From positions 1 through 64,000 of the forward strand of contig JPHH03000071.1 of assembly GCA_000750105.3 (NCBI GenBank): 64,000 nt of DNA. Reading direction: 5' to 3'. The stretch is from Tolypocladium sp. Sup5 PDA-1. Lineage: Eukaryota > Ascomycota > Sordariomycetes > Hypocreales > Ophiocordycipitaceae. Of this stretch, positions 20,775-32,970 are shown piece by piece; positions within the stretch are counted from its first letter, which is position 1; the number at the start of each line of letters is the position of its first letter. Made by a program: the position numbers and the translations under genes. The notes below the pieces were generated by a model that did not search any database, had not been told where the DNA came from, and was given only the letters and a program-made list of their open reading frames with translations.

Positions 20775-21804
20775 AATTTGCTTTCCACTCGGCCCCCAGT
20801 GGACACACTCGCAGAATCGCAATTGAAGTGCGGACACAGGCGAGTGTGGGCTCGAATAGGGGACAGGATATGGGCCGACATCAAGCTCTATTGGTTATCA
20901 CCCCTTTCTTGGTCGCAGTTCGTCGAGAACGCTACTTGTAACCACCAAAAAGCCTGTTATTCTTCGCTGTACACTGTAGCGTTCTGGCCGCTGATAAAAT
21001 GGGGCGAGACTAGAGTTCATTGGTGGCTAAGTCTCGGCCTTGCGCTGAGCGCAAGGTGAGCGTCACGCGATAAACAGATGTCTACAAGATGACCATCACG
21101 CCACAGCAAATTGAGCAACAACGTTGTACTGACCGTACCATTCTTCCTAAGTGATGGTGATGTGGACTCACGGATTTTCTCTGCCTAATGTCTTCCTCCT
21201 CGCTCTATTGTGGTATCCTTACTGTATTATGATCGCAACGCCGCAGCAATATATAGCTAGCTAAGCCTGTAATTGCCTGTGTGGGTCTGAGACATAGTCC
21301 CAGAGCCGCCTCGTAGACCACGTTGTGAGATGCCTATTGAGTTCATTCGGATGAAGCGCTTCTACGTACATAGACGTGAATGGAGCGCTGCAAAACACCG
21401 CTACACACAGGCGGTCCTTGACGTACTTTGACATCCGGCTCTTGCCAAGAGCTGTCTGCTTCTTGGCTTGCTGGAGGCTGGCGGCACCTACGGCTACGCC
21501 GTCATTCGCCATCAGAAAAAGTGCTCATTCGGTGATTATCGAGGATGATTATCGAGGGTGCGACGATCCACTGTCTCCTTATTGACTATTGCTACTCCTA
21601 GGACCGCTGTTCACTTACTGCCTTTCAGAGACTGCATTCTCTGGAGCCACAAGTCCAAAGGATGGCGCGGGAGCTAGTAGCCAGAACGGCCCGTTTAGTC
21701 CAATCGGACGAGACGGGTTTACGCGAGGCGTTCACGACTTGCTAGAGTTACTCCTATCCATCTTTGTAGCTCTGTGGGTCCGCAGATATCTACTTATGGA
21801 GTGA
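20775..21804 (+). repeat. Interspersed repeat family, copy A
   Basis: Starts CTTTCCACTCGGCCCCCAGT and shares several blocks in order with copies B and C: GAATGGAGCGC, TACACAC-AGGCGGTC, GGCTCTTGCC, a block reading CAGAGACTGCATTCTC, and CCGTTTAGTCCAATCGGACG near the end. Extensively diverged, with no convincing protein frame. Confidence 0.7.
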
Positions 21805-21997
21805 CAGCGGCCAACATTAAGAATATTAGGTCTACCTGCTGCCCCAAGGTATTGAGCACCGACGACACTGCCCACCGACCACCAGCCGCGGAGAAAAGGA
21901 TTTACTTTGCCTCAAACTATTCACTTTGACCGATCAACACCTCATCCTCTGCCTTCAACAGAACTGTTCTCAATTCGTTCACGCTCAAGCCCATGCA

Positions 21998-24246
21998 ATG
22001 GCATATCCGGATTCATCCATATTCCGTCGGCTTGGGCAGTTGCAGATTCATACTGCCCAATGTGATCGAGAGCTTCGTGACATAAGGTCACCGCGCTGCG
22101 AGCACGAGGAAAGCCTATCAATTGTCAATGCCCGCCTCGATGAGACATGGCAGGCGCTATACTCAAGTCAGACCGGCATTGATCGGTCCGAGTTGCAGAC
22201 GAAGATTGTGGATTACGGCCGTGAACTCGAAAAGCTCCAAATTAGCCACCAAGCCGGACTCAAAGATGCAGAATCTTCCTACAAGTATCAAATTGAGGCT
22301 GTTTGGGAGAGGTTTTGCGCACGATTCGTCACCGTGTTGGGGCCAACACGTGTGCAAAAGACTCTACAGAGCTTGTCGGGCAAAAGCGAGCGACACTGCT
22401 ACCCGCATGGATCAATCGAAAACCCGCAGAACGACTCTATATCGGCAGAACAATCGCAATCAATCTTGCACCGGGCAGACTTTGAATTGGAAATCACCGG
22501 CAACGATAGCCATGCCAAGAGCGTGAGTACTCCTTACTCCACTGGAAAGAGCCTGATATTGACGGATCAAGTATAAGAGAAAGCACAGCACGCCGACTTC
22601 CCTGCGGTGGGAGAAACAGCGAAAACTTGGTGAAAGTCCGTCAGTATCGCTGAACAATGGCTTGAAGTTTACTGACTGGTTACAGGTGAGGACGATCGAC
22701 ATCTACAGACTCATCATCCAACTCTGGGACCAAGATGCAGTAGGTCTGACGGTCCTCGGCGGCCAGATGAAAGCCCATTGTCCACGACTGAGGAGGATCC
22801 TGAGATGGCGGCTAGCGGAGAACACCGAACGTCTTTCTCAGAACCAAGTTCCGAGCCCGGTATTGTTCAAGCGGCAGCGCTGGGTGGCCGCCATATTGAA
22901 CGGAGCCGCAGCCGTGATGAGCCTTTAAACACTTCCCAGCCTGAGGTAAATGCGCAGGAACAACTCCATTCAGTTCAGGCTCAGGGTCAACAGCGGCAAA
23001 AACAGCGAAACATGGAAGACGCAGGCCCAGTCGATGGCAACGTTGCCTTAGGTGCCAGCAGCGCAACGGAAAACACGAGCGATCAAGTGCGAAACTCCCA
23101 TGCTATGGCATCCGAGGCCACTTTATACCGATTAAAAACTCTCGACCACATCCTCCAGGACGTGAGCAAGATGTTGTGTCGAACGCCCATGCGGTTCGCG
23201 GGCAAGTTCCCGAGAGACAGCACCAAGTGGACCGGGGAGATGAAGGATAGATATTCGCGAGTGCTCTGTGCCCTTGAGAGCAGCAAATCTAAGTTGACGG
23301 ATATGCAGAGGTTCTTTGAGGAGAGAGCCCAGGCGGGCAAGCCGCTCAAGGACGAGGAGCTGCGGCAGTACCTGGCGCGACGCGAACAGCATTCCGACTT
23401 CATTACAGTGGCACACAAATGGATTGAAATCTTCTGCGAACAGCAGGAGAATCTGCCAGGAAATTATCCACCGGTAGGCCAGATCGGCATGGCTAGCAGC
23501 GAAGCAGAGCCGGGGAGCCAAGACGCTGATGCTGCACAAGCGGCGAACTCAAAAGAGAACCAAAACAAGCCGCAGTCTACGAACGAAAGCCCTCGGAATT
23601 TATCATCAAGCGTTAGCAACAGCGTTTCAAGCCTCAGAATGGCCGGAACGCCGCCTCTATGTGTTGATGGGTCACAGGAGGCGAGTGCGCAGAAGACACC
23701 AAATTCCACAAACTCAGCAGATCAACCGTCAATATATGACAGTGAGTTATTCATAAGAGATAGGAATTGTGAATTTTCACTAACACGCCACCGGGCGAGC
23801 ACAATGGAAGCCTGCAGTCGCCTTTCTCGAGTCCTCGAACAAACCAGTCTTCGCCGGAAGCTGGACGGATGACGCCTGTGCATCATGCCAAACAGAACCG
23901 GTTGCGTTGCTCTGACAGCCCGAATTTTGAGCTCAGTAATTACCAAGCAACAGAGGTCCAGCAGCCGAGACCGGGTCGCAGCCTTGATGAGTTTAGCGTC
24001 GACGAAGATCAGCCTGGGACAAGCCCCGAGATGGTCGCGCCAGTTTGCAAGCCAGCCCTACACGTTGAGAAAGCCGTCCCGAGCGCGGAAGAGGTTGTAC
24101 CCGAAATTTCGGATCACATCCGCAGTGATGGGATGCAGTTGGCTGGTGTAGCAAGGAGCGGATTGAGCCTTGCTGGGGCAGCTCTCTCGGATTCATCACA
24201 AACTCCTCTGCCTGGGCGTGGGCAAAACAGCCCTACACCCAGCTGA
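21998..24246 (+). CDS. Unrecognised multi-exon gene (may be decayed)
   Basis: Exon 1 begins at an ATG (MAYPDSSIFRRL) and encodes a Glu/Gln-rich, probably coiled-coil segment ending NDSHAKS at a GTGAGT donor (22523). A join to an acceptor at 22708 (CTACAG) opens the long second block (22709 to about 23739), rich in Ser, Gln and Glu, with a compact helical core near MLCRTPMRFAGKFPRDSTKW and a second GTGAGT near 23740. A third open block (about 23818-24246) reads SNYQATEVQQ and DQPGTSPEM. I could not find an acceptor that joins blocks two and three in frame, so exon structure there is unresolved or broken. Family unknown. Confidence 0.45.
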
Positions 24247-24665
24247 CGAATTATGATGGGTACAGTTGGTATTCGCCTCAGGAATGATATGCTGGAGCTG
24301 AGCAGTTCGGAAGCACAACTCGACATTCTTCACAAAGACCCAGTCTGAAAGTGGATGGAGAGGCTCCGCGGCTGTACACGCCAGATCAGCGTAGTTCCAA
24401 CCAGCAGGGTTCGCTTGCCTCCAGTTCAATCTCTACTACATGAAGACATCGAAACTAGTATGGATATTCCCTCGCCGTCGGCATCGGTATCTCAGATTGA
24501 GACTTAAGAGGGCGCATGTTCGCCGTCCCCAAGTAGCCCTATTTCTGGTACGCATGCCAATGCTGCCGCCCAGTCCGCAGCAACCCATCAACTCGACAAG
24601 ATCTCGGTACCAAATACGGCAAACCGGGAGCCAAAGTGGTCGAAGTATGCTTTCGGATATAGTGG

Positions 24666-24839
24666 ATGGCATGTGCATCTTCCGCAACGTCTCAACGGCT
24701 GATCAAAGCCTCAACAACGGATCTTGCTCAGGTTGAGGCCATCACGGATTCCGACGGCATGTTCTGTTGCCCTTGTTGCCCAAATAGAAAATGGGCTACG
24801 CTGGCACGGTTCATTCGGCATCTGCGGCTCAACTACTGA
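24666..24839 (+). CDS. Small zinc-finger-like segment, probably a last exon
   Basis: A 57-residue frame contains FCCPCCPNRKWATLARFIRH, a Cys-x2-Cys followed by Trp, Phe and His at C2H2-like spacing but without a clear second His pair. It may be the C-terminal exon of the upstream gene (that gene's frames end about 400 bp earlier) or a separate relic. Function unknown. Confidence 0.35.
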   Translation: MACASSATSQRLIKASTTDLAQVEAITDSDGMFCCPCCPNRKWATLARFIRHLRLNY

Positions 24840-24849
24840 AGCCCGACTC

Positions 24850-25700
24850 CGGCCTACCTGCGTCTCTTCTCCAGTCTGTTGCCCTCTCCTACTCTCTTAT
24901 TTCTGAACTGCTGTCATACCGAAGCGACGTGAAAGCTGATGAGTTATATGTAGCCAGATGTCGCGCTCGTATGCAGCTTTGCCAGATGGTTTCGTCAGCG
25001 TCCAATGGATTCAGGTGTCAAACGATATTCCGCCCCAGCCGAGGAGGAGTCCCGACCCTCTTGGGCACCGCTGTTGTGTATATACCTTAACTGGGACCTT
25101 CGTCCTCTTGACTTGAGCAGTGGTTAAGGCCAATTGACTCTCTACAACCCTCACATGCATGTCATCTTTCCATTTACATTTGACATCAGGGAGAGCCAGC
25201 GCAGTATCGAGAAGTGGTGACTACGCGTGGCTATCCAACAGCGACGTCTCGCCATCTAGGGCCCTTATCACGCGACGAAGCATGGTAAAGGGATTCGTTA
25301 GCTCTAGTGTACTGTTCAGTAGTCAACAGCTTTGTAATATGTGTATCACAGCAATCCGTTTATATAATTCGCATCAACAATGAAACGGGCTTCGACCGTG
25401 GCATTGGTCGCACTGATCGCAACGACATGAACCGTAGCAGGATTATAGACTATGTTGAGCAGACAAAGCTGATTGATGTTTCCATTTCAGTACTAGAATG
25501 TTTACTACCCTGCAGTTCTCTTTGAATATATAAATGAAATGAGGTCTACAGTGTGGCCGTGGCGTCCCATCTCGGGAAGAAAGTCAGGGCCCGCCATCCT
25601 GTTTCGCACACTAGATGGCTCCAACTTCTCTATAAGCAGCTGGAGCGGTCATTAGATGATCATTAGATGACGGGACACGAAAGTTGGACGAGGGAGGCTG
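24850..25700. other. No supportable gene
   Basis: Short frames only. AT content rises toward 25.5 kb, consistent with decayed non-coding or transposon sequence. Confidence 0.35.
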
Positions 25701-25705
25701 GCGAG

Positions 25706-25832
25706 GAGTCCTGGTTCAGGTTCCAGATTGCGTATGGCTAGAATTCGTCAGCAACGGCAGCATTCATCGACGACCTCCGACACGAGGCTGCGGTCTACGA
25801 GCGTCTACGGCCAATCCAAGGCATCCGAGAAT
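25706..25832 (+). pseudogene. Fragment of a kinase-like family member
   Basis: One frame reads WFRFQIAYG, a TAG stop, then TAAFIDDLRHEAAVYERLRP and IQGI. This aligns with the corresponding part of the gene at 12.3-14.9 kb (IPDLEHEAAVYRRLDDLQGV), including the HEAAVY motif. It is a different, more diverged member. It stops about 30 bp before repeat copy B. Confidence 0.75.
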
Positions 25833-25863
25833 TCTGCTCGATGTAGAGTAATCGCTCACCCCC

Positions 25864-26937
25864 GTTGACTTTCCACTTGGCTCCCAGTGGACACCCTCGC
25901 AGAGTTCAATTCATAATTGAAGTGCGGTCACGGGCTCGAGTGGGCTTGAGTGGGCGATAGGACATGGAACCAAGTCAACTCCTTGCTACTAACGCTTTTT
26001 GTCCGTCCCGGTGCGTCCAGAAGACCACTTGCGAGCGCTGAGTCATTGCCACTGCTCGCTTGAGGTTGTACATTACCGTCGTGGATGGCGTTCGAAATGG
26101 TTGGAACTAAGGTTCATGGTTGTCTACAACACGATCATCGCGCGACTGCGGCCTTGGGGAGCGCCGTATCGTTCTTCCTAAATGATGGCTATATGAGTCT
26201 CCGGATATACTCGCCTCATTGTCCTCTTTTTGCCGCTCCTCTCTTTGCGTTTCGCTGGCGTCAATAACATGATCACGACGCCACAGGCATGTACAACATA
26301 CAAGAGCCTGTATATGCCTGTCTGGGCCTAAGAAAGAGGCCAAGTGCCGCTTTGTGGCTCCTGTTGTGAAGGCTGGTTGAGTCCTCATGCATGGGGCGAC
26401 TTTAAGCGGGAATGGAGCGCTGCGAACCGCCGGCTATCTCCTACACACGAGGCGGTCACAGACGTAACTTGGATATCTGGCTCTTGCCAGTAGCTGTTCG
26501 TTTCTTGACTCGGTGAGGAGGTTGCGGCTGTCCATGGCTTCGCTGCCGTTTGTCCACAGAGGAGGTGCCCATTTGATGATTCAAGGCCTATGGCGATCCA
26601 CTGTCTGGTTGTTGACCCTTGGGACTCCCGGGACCACTGTCCATCACTGCCTCTCAAAGACTGCATTCTCTGTGGCCATAAGTCCAAAAGATGGCGCGTC
26701 AGTTGGTAGCCGTGAAAGGCCCGTTTAGTCCAATCAGACAAGACGGTATTACGTGAGGCTTGCACGGGAGACTTCCCAAAGTTACCCTGCCCACTTTCAG
26801 ACTTTGTGGGCCCCAGTGATCCCATGCTGCGTCGTCCATTTGTTCCCTTAGATACTAGCTGGTCGAGTGTCCATTTCTTGACCTTCGTCGTGTGCGACGA
26901 TCCCGGCGACGGCAAGCCCACAAATCGACAAGTTGAC
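25864..26937 (+). repeat. Interspersed repeat family, copy B
   Basis: Starts GTTGACTTTCCACTTGG; its last bases (CGACAAGTTGAC) run directly into copy C. It shares the ordered blocks described for copy A, including AGACTGCATTCTCTG and CCGTTTAGTCCAATCAGAC. No coding frame is convincing. Confidence 0.75.
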
Positions 26938-28170
26938 GCCCCACAGACCTCAACCCGCAATTCAAGTGCGGCCACGGGCTCGAGTGGGTGATGGGACACG
27001 GGGACGAGTCAGTTTCTATCAAGTAGCGCTAATTTCTTGGTCACAGTTGTCCAGCAGACCACTTGCGGGCACCGAGCGATTGCCGCTGCTTGCTCAACTT
27101 TCCGCCGTCCTGGCTGCTGCTCGAAGTGGCGTGAGATCAATGTCCATGAATGACCAAGGTTTAGCTCTTGTGAGGAGCGTTATGGGTGTCCGTCGCACGA
27201 CGAGCAGCTGTCTACAACAAGATCATCGTGCCACAGCGAGATTGGGGAGGTATCATTCTTCCTACAGCAAATGATGGCCATGCGCTTCTCCTCTTATTGT
27301 TCTCTTTCCGTCGCTTCCCTCACCGCATTTTGGTGGCATCCATATCATGATCACAACTACGCGGCAATACACCGCATAGTAGAGCCTGTAAATGCCCGAG
27401 TGTGTCTGAGATAGAGTCCAAGAGCCGCCTTGTGGCTCGCATTGCGAAACGCTTGCCGAGTTCCTTCGGATGAGGCGCTTCTAGACGTGAATGGAGCGCC
27501 CCAAAACGCCGGCTATCCCCTACACACGAGGCGACCATAGACGGACTTTTACATCTGGCCCTTGCCCGGAGCTGCCCGTTTCTTGACTCGGTGGAGATGC
27601 TGCGGGCCTTATGGCTACGCTCAGGGCGCATTTTCGACTCTCAGAGACCGCATCCCCGTGGCTACAAGTCCCAAAGCCAGCTACCGTAACTTGTTGCCGT
27701 GAAAGGCCGGTTCAGTCCGATTGGACGAGACGGTTTTCCGTGAGGCTTTTACGAGCAAGAACTTCCCAGGGTAGCTGTACTCCTGTCCTTTTACAGACTT
27801 TATGGGTCCGCAGCGATCCTATGCTCTTGTCCATTTGTTCCCTTAGACGATGGGTGGGTGGATGTCCATCATTGACCTTCGCAGAGGCACCCGTTCACGG
27901 CGACCGCTAGTCGACAAATGAACAAGTTCCATAATGTAGGCGAAATTATGTGGTCTCCACCCCGGAGGGCGTGTAGGTGATTAACCCTTCTTGATACTCC
28001 TGTACGGTGGTCCTCCCGCAGGCGAGTGACGCACTCGCTCGATCAAGAGCACCATACGTTTCTGTTCGCATCTTCTCACTCCCTGAATGGATGTCCTAGG
28101 GTAACCGACGATGAATAGATCAGTCTGATCCGGGAGATGCTTCGAAGCAAGCCATATAGTACCGCACCTG
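26932..28170 (+). repeat. Interspersed repeat family, copy C with extra tail
   Basis: Tandem with copy B. It includes GGCTCGAGTGGGTGATGGGA near the start and AGGCCGGTTCAGTCCGATTG and CATTGACCTTCGCAGAGG near the end. About 250 bp beyond the end of copy B's homology (to the segment TGCTTCGAAGCAAGCC) also match the inverted copy D, so the full element is longer than copies A and B show. Confidence 0.75.
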
Positions 28171-29440
28171 AACAGTTTTGAGAGACATGTTTCTATTCAC
28201 TTGCTCTGCGGTCGCTCTATGCGCAACGTGCTCGACTGCAAAACTTTCCGGCCTGTCCGTGGCGTCTGGCTTTGGTCGTCTTCCTGACTACACTTGTCCA
28301 TTATTTTCTGTGTCGGTCCGGAAGTTCGACCCCTGCCTGTTGACACCGTTCGGCGACTGTCGTGTGGTGACTTCCCCTAGCCACCCAGTGCTGTACCTGA
28401 GGCTATTGTGGACGTGGCGTCACAGTTGCCGCACGCATATCTCACTAGACAACAAAAGGCTTACGCCAATGCAGGTACTCGTAGCCTTTGCGCCGTTTTC
28501 GCCTTCTGGTGCTGCTTGGCATTTCGGGCTTTCACATGTTCGCGCTACATCGTTCCTCGTTTGTGCTGTGTCGCCATACCCTTTTCAGTCAATCGAGACC
28601 CTAACAACGAACTGTGGAGCAACTTCGGTCTGTTGGCTAGGTTCTCCTGTGTCCAGGTCGGTCCTTTGTCCCACAATCTCCGATGCTACGCTGTCTGGCC
28701 GCTCGGATTGCTCCACCGCCGACTCTCTTGTCTCGTTGGCCACAATTGCAACAGGCAACAAGGCCGCCGTATTGCACCTTGTAGTCTTGTTCTTTACCCA
28801 GGTTCGGCGGGCAGGGGTAAGCTTAGATTTCGGAGCCAGCCTGTGCTCCCGGCGATCCCGCCATCGGGGTAGTAGGGAAGGCAGACCATCTTTGCGAGGC
28901 TGGCTCACTGCGCAAACACCGCGAAACAATCGCGGCACTGGTCAGCTCAGAGTGGCCCGGACTGATGCTTCTCGGCGTGGTGCGATGTCGTTGGAATGCA
29001 AAACGGACGCCGAACCAACAGGTGGTGGGGGGAGCAGGGCTGTGCAGGCGTTCGTCCCAGTAGTGCAGATGACGTGCAGCACGGGGTCCGATCGGAACTC
29101 ACTGAAGGCAGGGGCAGGGATGATACGAGTAGCAGATCTGCAGCAAGCCATCGACCGATTACATGCGCGCTTACAACGACCCTTGACTTCTCCCTCAGAC
29201 GGACAGGTTACGCCCTTTCCAAGACCCCAGTCCGTGGATTCGTACTGCCTTTAATTAACTGTTCTACGTGACATTCAGCATGCCCCAGCAGAGCGCAAAT
29301 ACTTCCTTGTCCACACCATCGCTCTCACCATCATCGTCCAGACTCCACACCATCATTGCATCCCATACGCATCGGGACGCTGAACTTCTCCCCAAGCTAA
29401 CCTCGACCCCGGCAATTCACTCGCTTGAGTCCTTTTCTAT
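28171..29440. other. GC-rich stretch, gene uncertain
   Basis: A 358-codon plus-strand frame (28178-29254) is open but has no recognised domain, and its initiation context is not compelling. Overlapping minus-strand frames are equally uninformative. I do not call a gene here. Confidence 0.3.
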
Positions 29441-29448
29441 CTAGCAGC

Positions 29449-29682
29449 ATGTTGGCTTCACTGACAGTACGCAACGCCACCTTGGTCGCGCGGCGCGGTC
29501 TTACTAGGGCGATGCCTGCGAGACCAAGTCTCCGCGGCAGCCCAAGCAACCTTGACGCAGCGCACCAACGTAACGGAGACGCATGGCAGCTACTGACACC
29601 GGACACCACGAGAAGGTCTGCTGCTTCGTCCTACTGCTCTGTCAGGCAGTATTCGGTGTGCTCACCGAAGGCTAGCACTTGA
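29449..29682 (+). CDS. Possible mitochondrial presequence fragment
   Basis: An ATG preceded by a pyrimidine-rich leader starts MLASLTVRNATLVARRGLTR, a basic, acid-free amphipathic start typical of mitochondrial targeting peptides. The frame closes after 77 codons without a recognisable mature domain. It may be the first exon of a gene whose rest is missing or unrecognised. Confidence 0.3.
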   Translation: MLASLTVRNATLVARRGLTRAMPARPSLRGSPSNLDAAHQRNGDAWQLLTPDTTRRSAASSYCSVRQYSVCSPKAST

Positions 29683-30072
29683 AGGATATGAAGCACCTGA
29701 ACGGGTAGAGCTACCGGAAGGGCATGTAGCACCTGGATGAGCACTGAAAAGAAAAGAGAGAGAGAAAAAAAAGACCAAGAGGGCAGAGTCACCGGTATTT
29801 ATACTGTTTTCGCCCCTAACTGCCTCGGTCGTCTGCCGAGCCCCGTCTCCCGGTCCACAAATCCCATTGTCCACTCTTGCATAGTGGAGACGAGTTGCCC
29901 CAATGTCTTGATCATACTCTCTTTACTGTACAATCACTCCTAATTCTGACTTGCTAGTGCGCGCTGGATGTTGCTCCGCGAGACTCGGCGTTCTTTCCTT
30001 TCCGGCTGCCGGGCTGGAAAACCACAGGGCCGAGGTTGGTGTAGAAGAAACTGGAAAAGGGATCTGACGTAG

Positions 30073-31711
30073 TCAGTGCGACAGGAGCACAACTGCCATG
30101 ACCACAGCCCCAGCAAGCGTCACAAAAGAGGCCTTCAACTTTTTGCCAGAGCTTATAACAACAGGTGCACTTGGCCTCACGGCCTCTGTGCCTGTAGGCG
30201 CCGGATTCAAGACACCGGTGACTCCGATCGTCGACTGCTCCGTATTGATGCCTAGTAAAGTATTAGCCAACCAAGATACAAAGCTTTGAGCCTCTGTAAA
30301 TAAAGACGCCATACCTTGTGTTACGTTCCTATACTGGGCTGCACCGCTGGGATAAAGAGACGCGGCGCCGGCAACATCGACGGTGTTTGTCGCACAACCC
30401 TTGTGCTTGCCGTCGCCACGTTCATCACCTTCTCCGCGTTCTTTCCCAGCAGTAACCAGAACAATGTATTGCCCGTCTATATTGGACAGTCCAGAAACTT
30501 TGATACGGCTCTCGGACCGCTCTACTTCCTGTTTCTCCAGGACTTGAAAGGGATCTGTCGCGCGCGCCTGTAAAGCTCGGTGTGCCACTACGAGTTGTTT
30601 ATGCGATTTTCCAGCTGCCTTTGCGGCTAACATGTCTCTGTTAACTGCGTTGGAAGGTTGTCATAAGCATATACTGATCGATAGATTGTGTCGCTTGGGA
30701 CTTACACGGGACTCTCATATCCACGGCCATGTTGTTACCAGCTGGAATCGTGGTGTTTATAACCCATGCGAATGAATCTATAAGTCCACAGAATTAGGGC
30801 TAAGCACTGAACAGTTTAGAGGAGAGGCTGCACAATCGGGACTTCATACTCAACGATATCGAGTTCTCTGGTATAGTCGCTTCGTCCACGCCATTTGAGA
30901 TATCCGCATTCAGAGTAAAAGGCTTTGCTGACTGGACGCGTAACCGCAAGCCATCGACAAATTCGGCTTCTTGGAAATTGTTGCCTCCAGTAACATTAAC
31001 GGTTCGGGTTACGCCTTGCCCATACTGCACAAAGATGTTTGTGACGTCTTCAGACTTGCGGCCCAGAAGCATATACTCTCCGTCGAGGGATGTCATCTTG
31101 ATGATGCGGGTTTTGTTCTCGGTGCTGGAACTGGCTATTAGCATGTCCGCCTTGGATAGAGAGCTGATGTCTCGCATCTTTGGGGTGTCATACACGTGTA
31201 CGTTTCTCTGTGTCTCAGACACAATCCACGACTTCTTGTCCTTGGCCAGCGTTCCGACGTATGTGTTTGATACATCTACGCCCTGCCCTTTCAGGGCAGA
31301 CGGATCATACGGCAGCTCAATCTTTGCGATGAGGTCTTTGGCGGTCTCGTTGAACTTGATGATCCAACTATAACTCGAGAGAGCGATGAAGCCCTCGCCA
31401 GAGCTACCGGTGATAAAGTTTCCCGGGAGCGGTGATGTGTTGTTCGTCACCACCAGTGTGCGGTTGGTGGGCGAGAAGAGGTCTAGAGCGAGGCCGTCGA
31501 CAAAGTCCTGGTCGGTTCGTGCCATCTAGTCGTGCTGTTAGTACTTGCGGGAGTCACCGTGGAAGTAGATCGTCTATACCTGCCCAAGAACCTCAATGGT
31601 GTCCCCAAATTTGGCTAACTTATCATCTTGAGCCGCAATGAGAGGAGCGCCAGCAATAGAAAGAAGGAGATACGACGTTGAGTAGCGTCGGAGAATTTGT
31701 GTAAGCATCAT
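30073..31711 (-). CDS. Secreted, GPI-anchored-type surface protein
   Basis: Exon 1 (31711-31580) encodes a signal peptide (RRYSTSYLLLSIAGAPLIAA) and ends VLGQ. A 54-bp intron (31579-31526) leads in frame to MARTDQDFVDGLAL. A 72-bp intron (30849-30778, GTATGA...TTATAG) joins to SFAWVINTTIPAGNNMAVDM. A third intron at about 30710-30640 begins at GTGTAAGT; its exact edges are uncertain, and the last exon starts near MLAAKAAGKSHKQL. The C-terminus is a Ser/Pro-containing stretch followed by a hydrophobic tail (FVTLAGAVVMAVVLLSH), as in GPI-anchored fungal wall proteins. The central part has repeated short beta-strand-like blocks (FIALSSYSWIIKF, GEYMLLGRKSEDV) suggesting a propeller-like ectodomain. 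Function unknown. Confidence 0.7.
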
Positions 31712-31719
31712 GGCGAGTG

Positions 31720-32180
31720 CGTTTAGTCTGACTTCAAGCAACACCAGAGACGAAAGTTCAATGGTGCAAGCAAAGCTCTTTCCGTGGTATCCTATCGAGA
31801 AGATGTCTCTATGTGCACTGCTCGACCATATAATAAATCTCAGTCAACCAAATCCAGCGGCTGATGCCCCCGTGGCACCCTCCACGAGCCCCTGCGCCGG
31901 CTTCGATAGCCAGGTGGTTCGAATCAGTAACATAAATTCAATCTATTTTAGATGTATGATAAAACATGGGGTCAGCCACCGTTGTGTCATATACTAGGAA
32001 ACATGCTGGATAGACTAGTTGACTTAGGCAACAGCAGTTGGTTAAGGAAGCAGTGGAAATGCCTCAAGACTAAGGGGGCCAAGCCGGAAGAGACGGCTCC
32101 TGCCTGGCTAGGCAGCAGAGGACACATAGATAAAAGGGGAGGAAATCCCTCACTAGGGGCCAGAATAACTGCTAGGACTA
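31720..32180. other. Upstream region of the surface protein gene
   Basis: No gene recognised. It contains the likely promoter of the minus-strand surface-protein gene and the edge of the LINE relic. Confidence 0.35.
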
Positions 32181-32181
32181 T

Positions 32182-32649
32182 CATGCTCAGCATAGTTACA
32201 GCCAACAAACGCTCTACAAACGCTGTGGAAAAAATGGCCATCGCGTCGAAGACTGCACCGCTCCCGAGCAGTGCGCAAATTGCTTTGGACCGCACTCTGC
32301 GGACTTCTCGAAGTGCCCGGCACGCCCTAAACGGTCCCATGGCATGCTCCGCCACCTGACCAGGGAAGAGAAGACTCTCGTCCGACAGATGGGCGCTCAA
32401 CTATATGCCCAACGAAACCCGGAGCCGGAACGGCACTCCCCAGAATCGCAGCCGCATGCCCCCGAACCTCACCAGTACGACCAGGAAGCAGAGCAACATA
32501 ACGATGAATCAGGGTCACTAATTTACGTCGATGGCTCAGCTCACCATCCCGCATCCCAAACAGACACCGGTATAGATCCAAGACCGCCACTCCCACCCAT
32601 ATATTCCAGGTACGCTGCATCCAGCCTGTCGGACAGGCCGACGTTATAG
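32182..32649 (+). pseudogene. LINE-type gag (ORF1) zinc-knuckle relic
   Basis: One frame reads YKRCGKNGHRVEDC, then CANCFGPHSADFSKCPAR, then GMLRHLTREEKTLVRQM. The second block is a complete C-x2-C...H...C knuckle; the first has Tyr where the leading Cys is expected (a single G-to-A change would explain it). The following Pro/Glu/Gln/His-rich tail is typical of ORF1 proteins of Tad-like fungal non-LTR retrotransposons. No reverse transcriptase follows, so this is a truncated remnant. Confidence 0.7.
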
Positions 32650-32710
32650 CGTGTCGAGTGGCACGCAACTTGTCCCTGCAAACTGAGATCGACGGCGTGG
32701 ACAAGAGTGT

Positions 32711-32970
32711 TTGATATCTAGTACGAAAGAACACGGGAACCGGATAGCCGTCGTCCTGCGTTCGCCACTCAAGCGCGCTCTGCAGGCTACACTGGCTGGA
32801 TTTTCACACATCGTCATTGCGGACGGCATTGATAACAGCGACCAAGGCAGCGGTGCTTGGCTGATCATCGATCGAGACCTGCAGGAAGGAAGCGACCTGC
32901 TCTACGACACCGGATCTGACAGCGCTGCGTTGGAGGAGGCGTTTCAAAACCCTCGACTTAAGCGCATTTG
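32711..32970 (+). pseudogene. Histidine-phosphatase (phosphoglycerate mutase-type) fragment
   Basis: The frame reads AVVLRSPLKRALQATLAGF, which resembles the central SPLxRxxQT arm of the superfamily, then IDRDLQEGSDLLYDTGSDSA and LEEAFQNPRL, resembling the segment after it (LQE.SD.P.DTGS). The N-terminal RHG catalytic arm and the C-terminal His are absent. It runs into the dispersed repeat at about 32960. Confidence 0.55.

Noticed and set aside
28178..29254. 358-codon plus-strand ORF as a gene
   Set aside because: Open but no domain, uneven composition, and it directly abuts a decayed repeat; length alone is weak support in GC-rich DNA.
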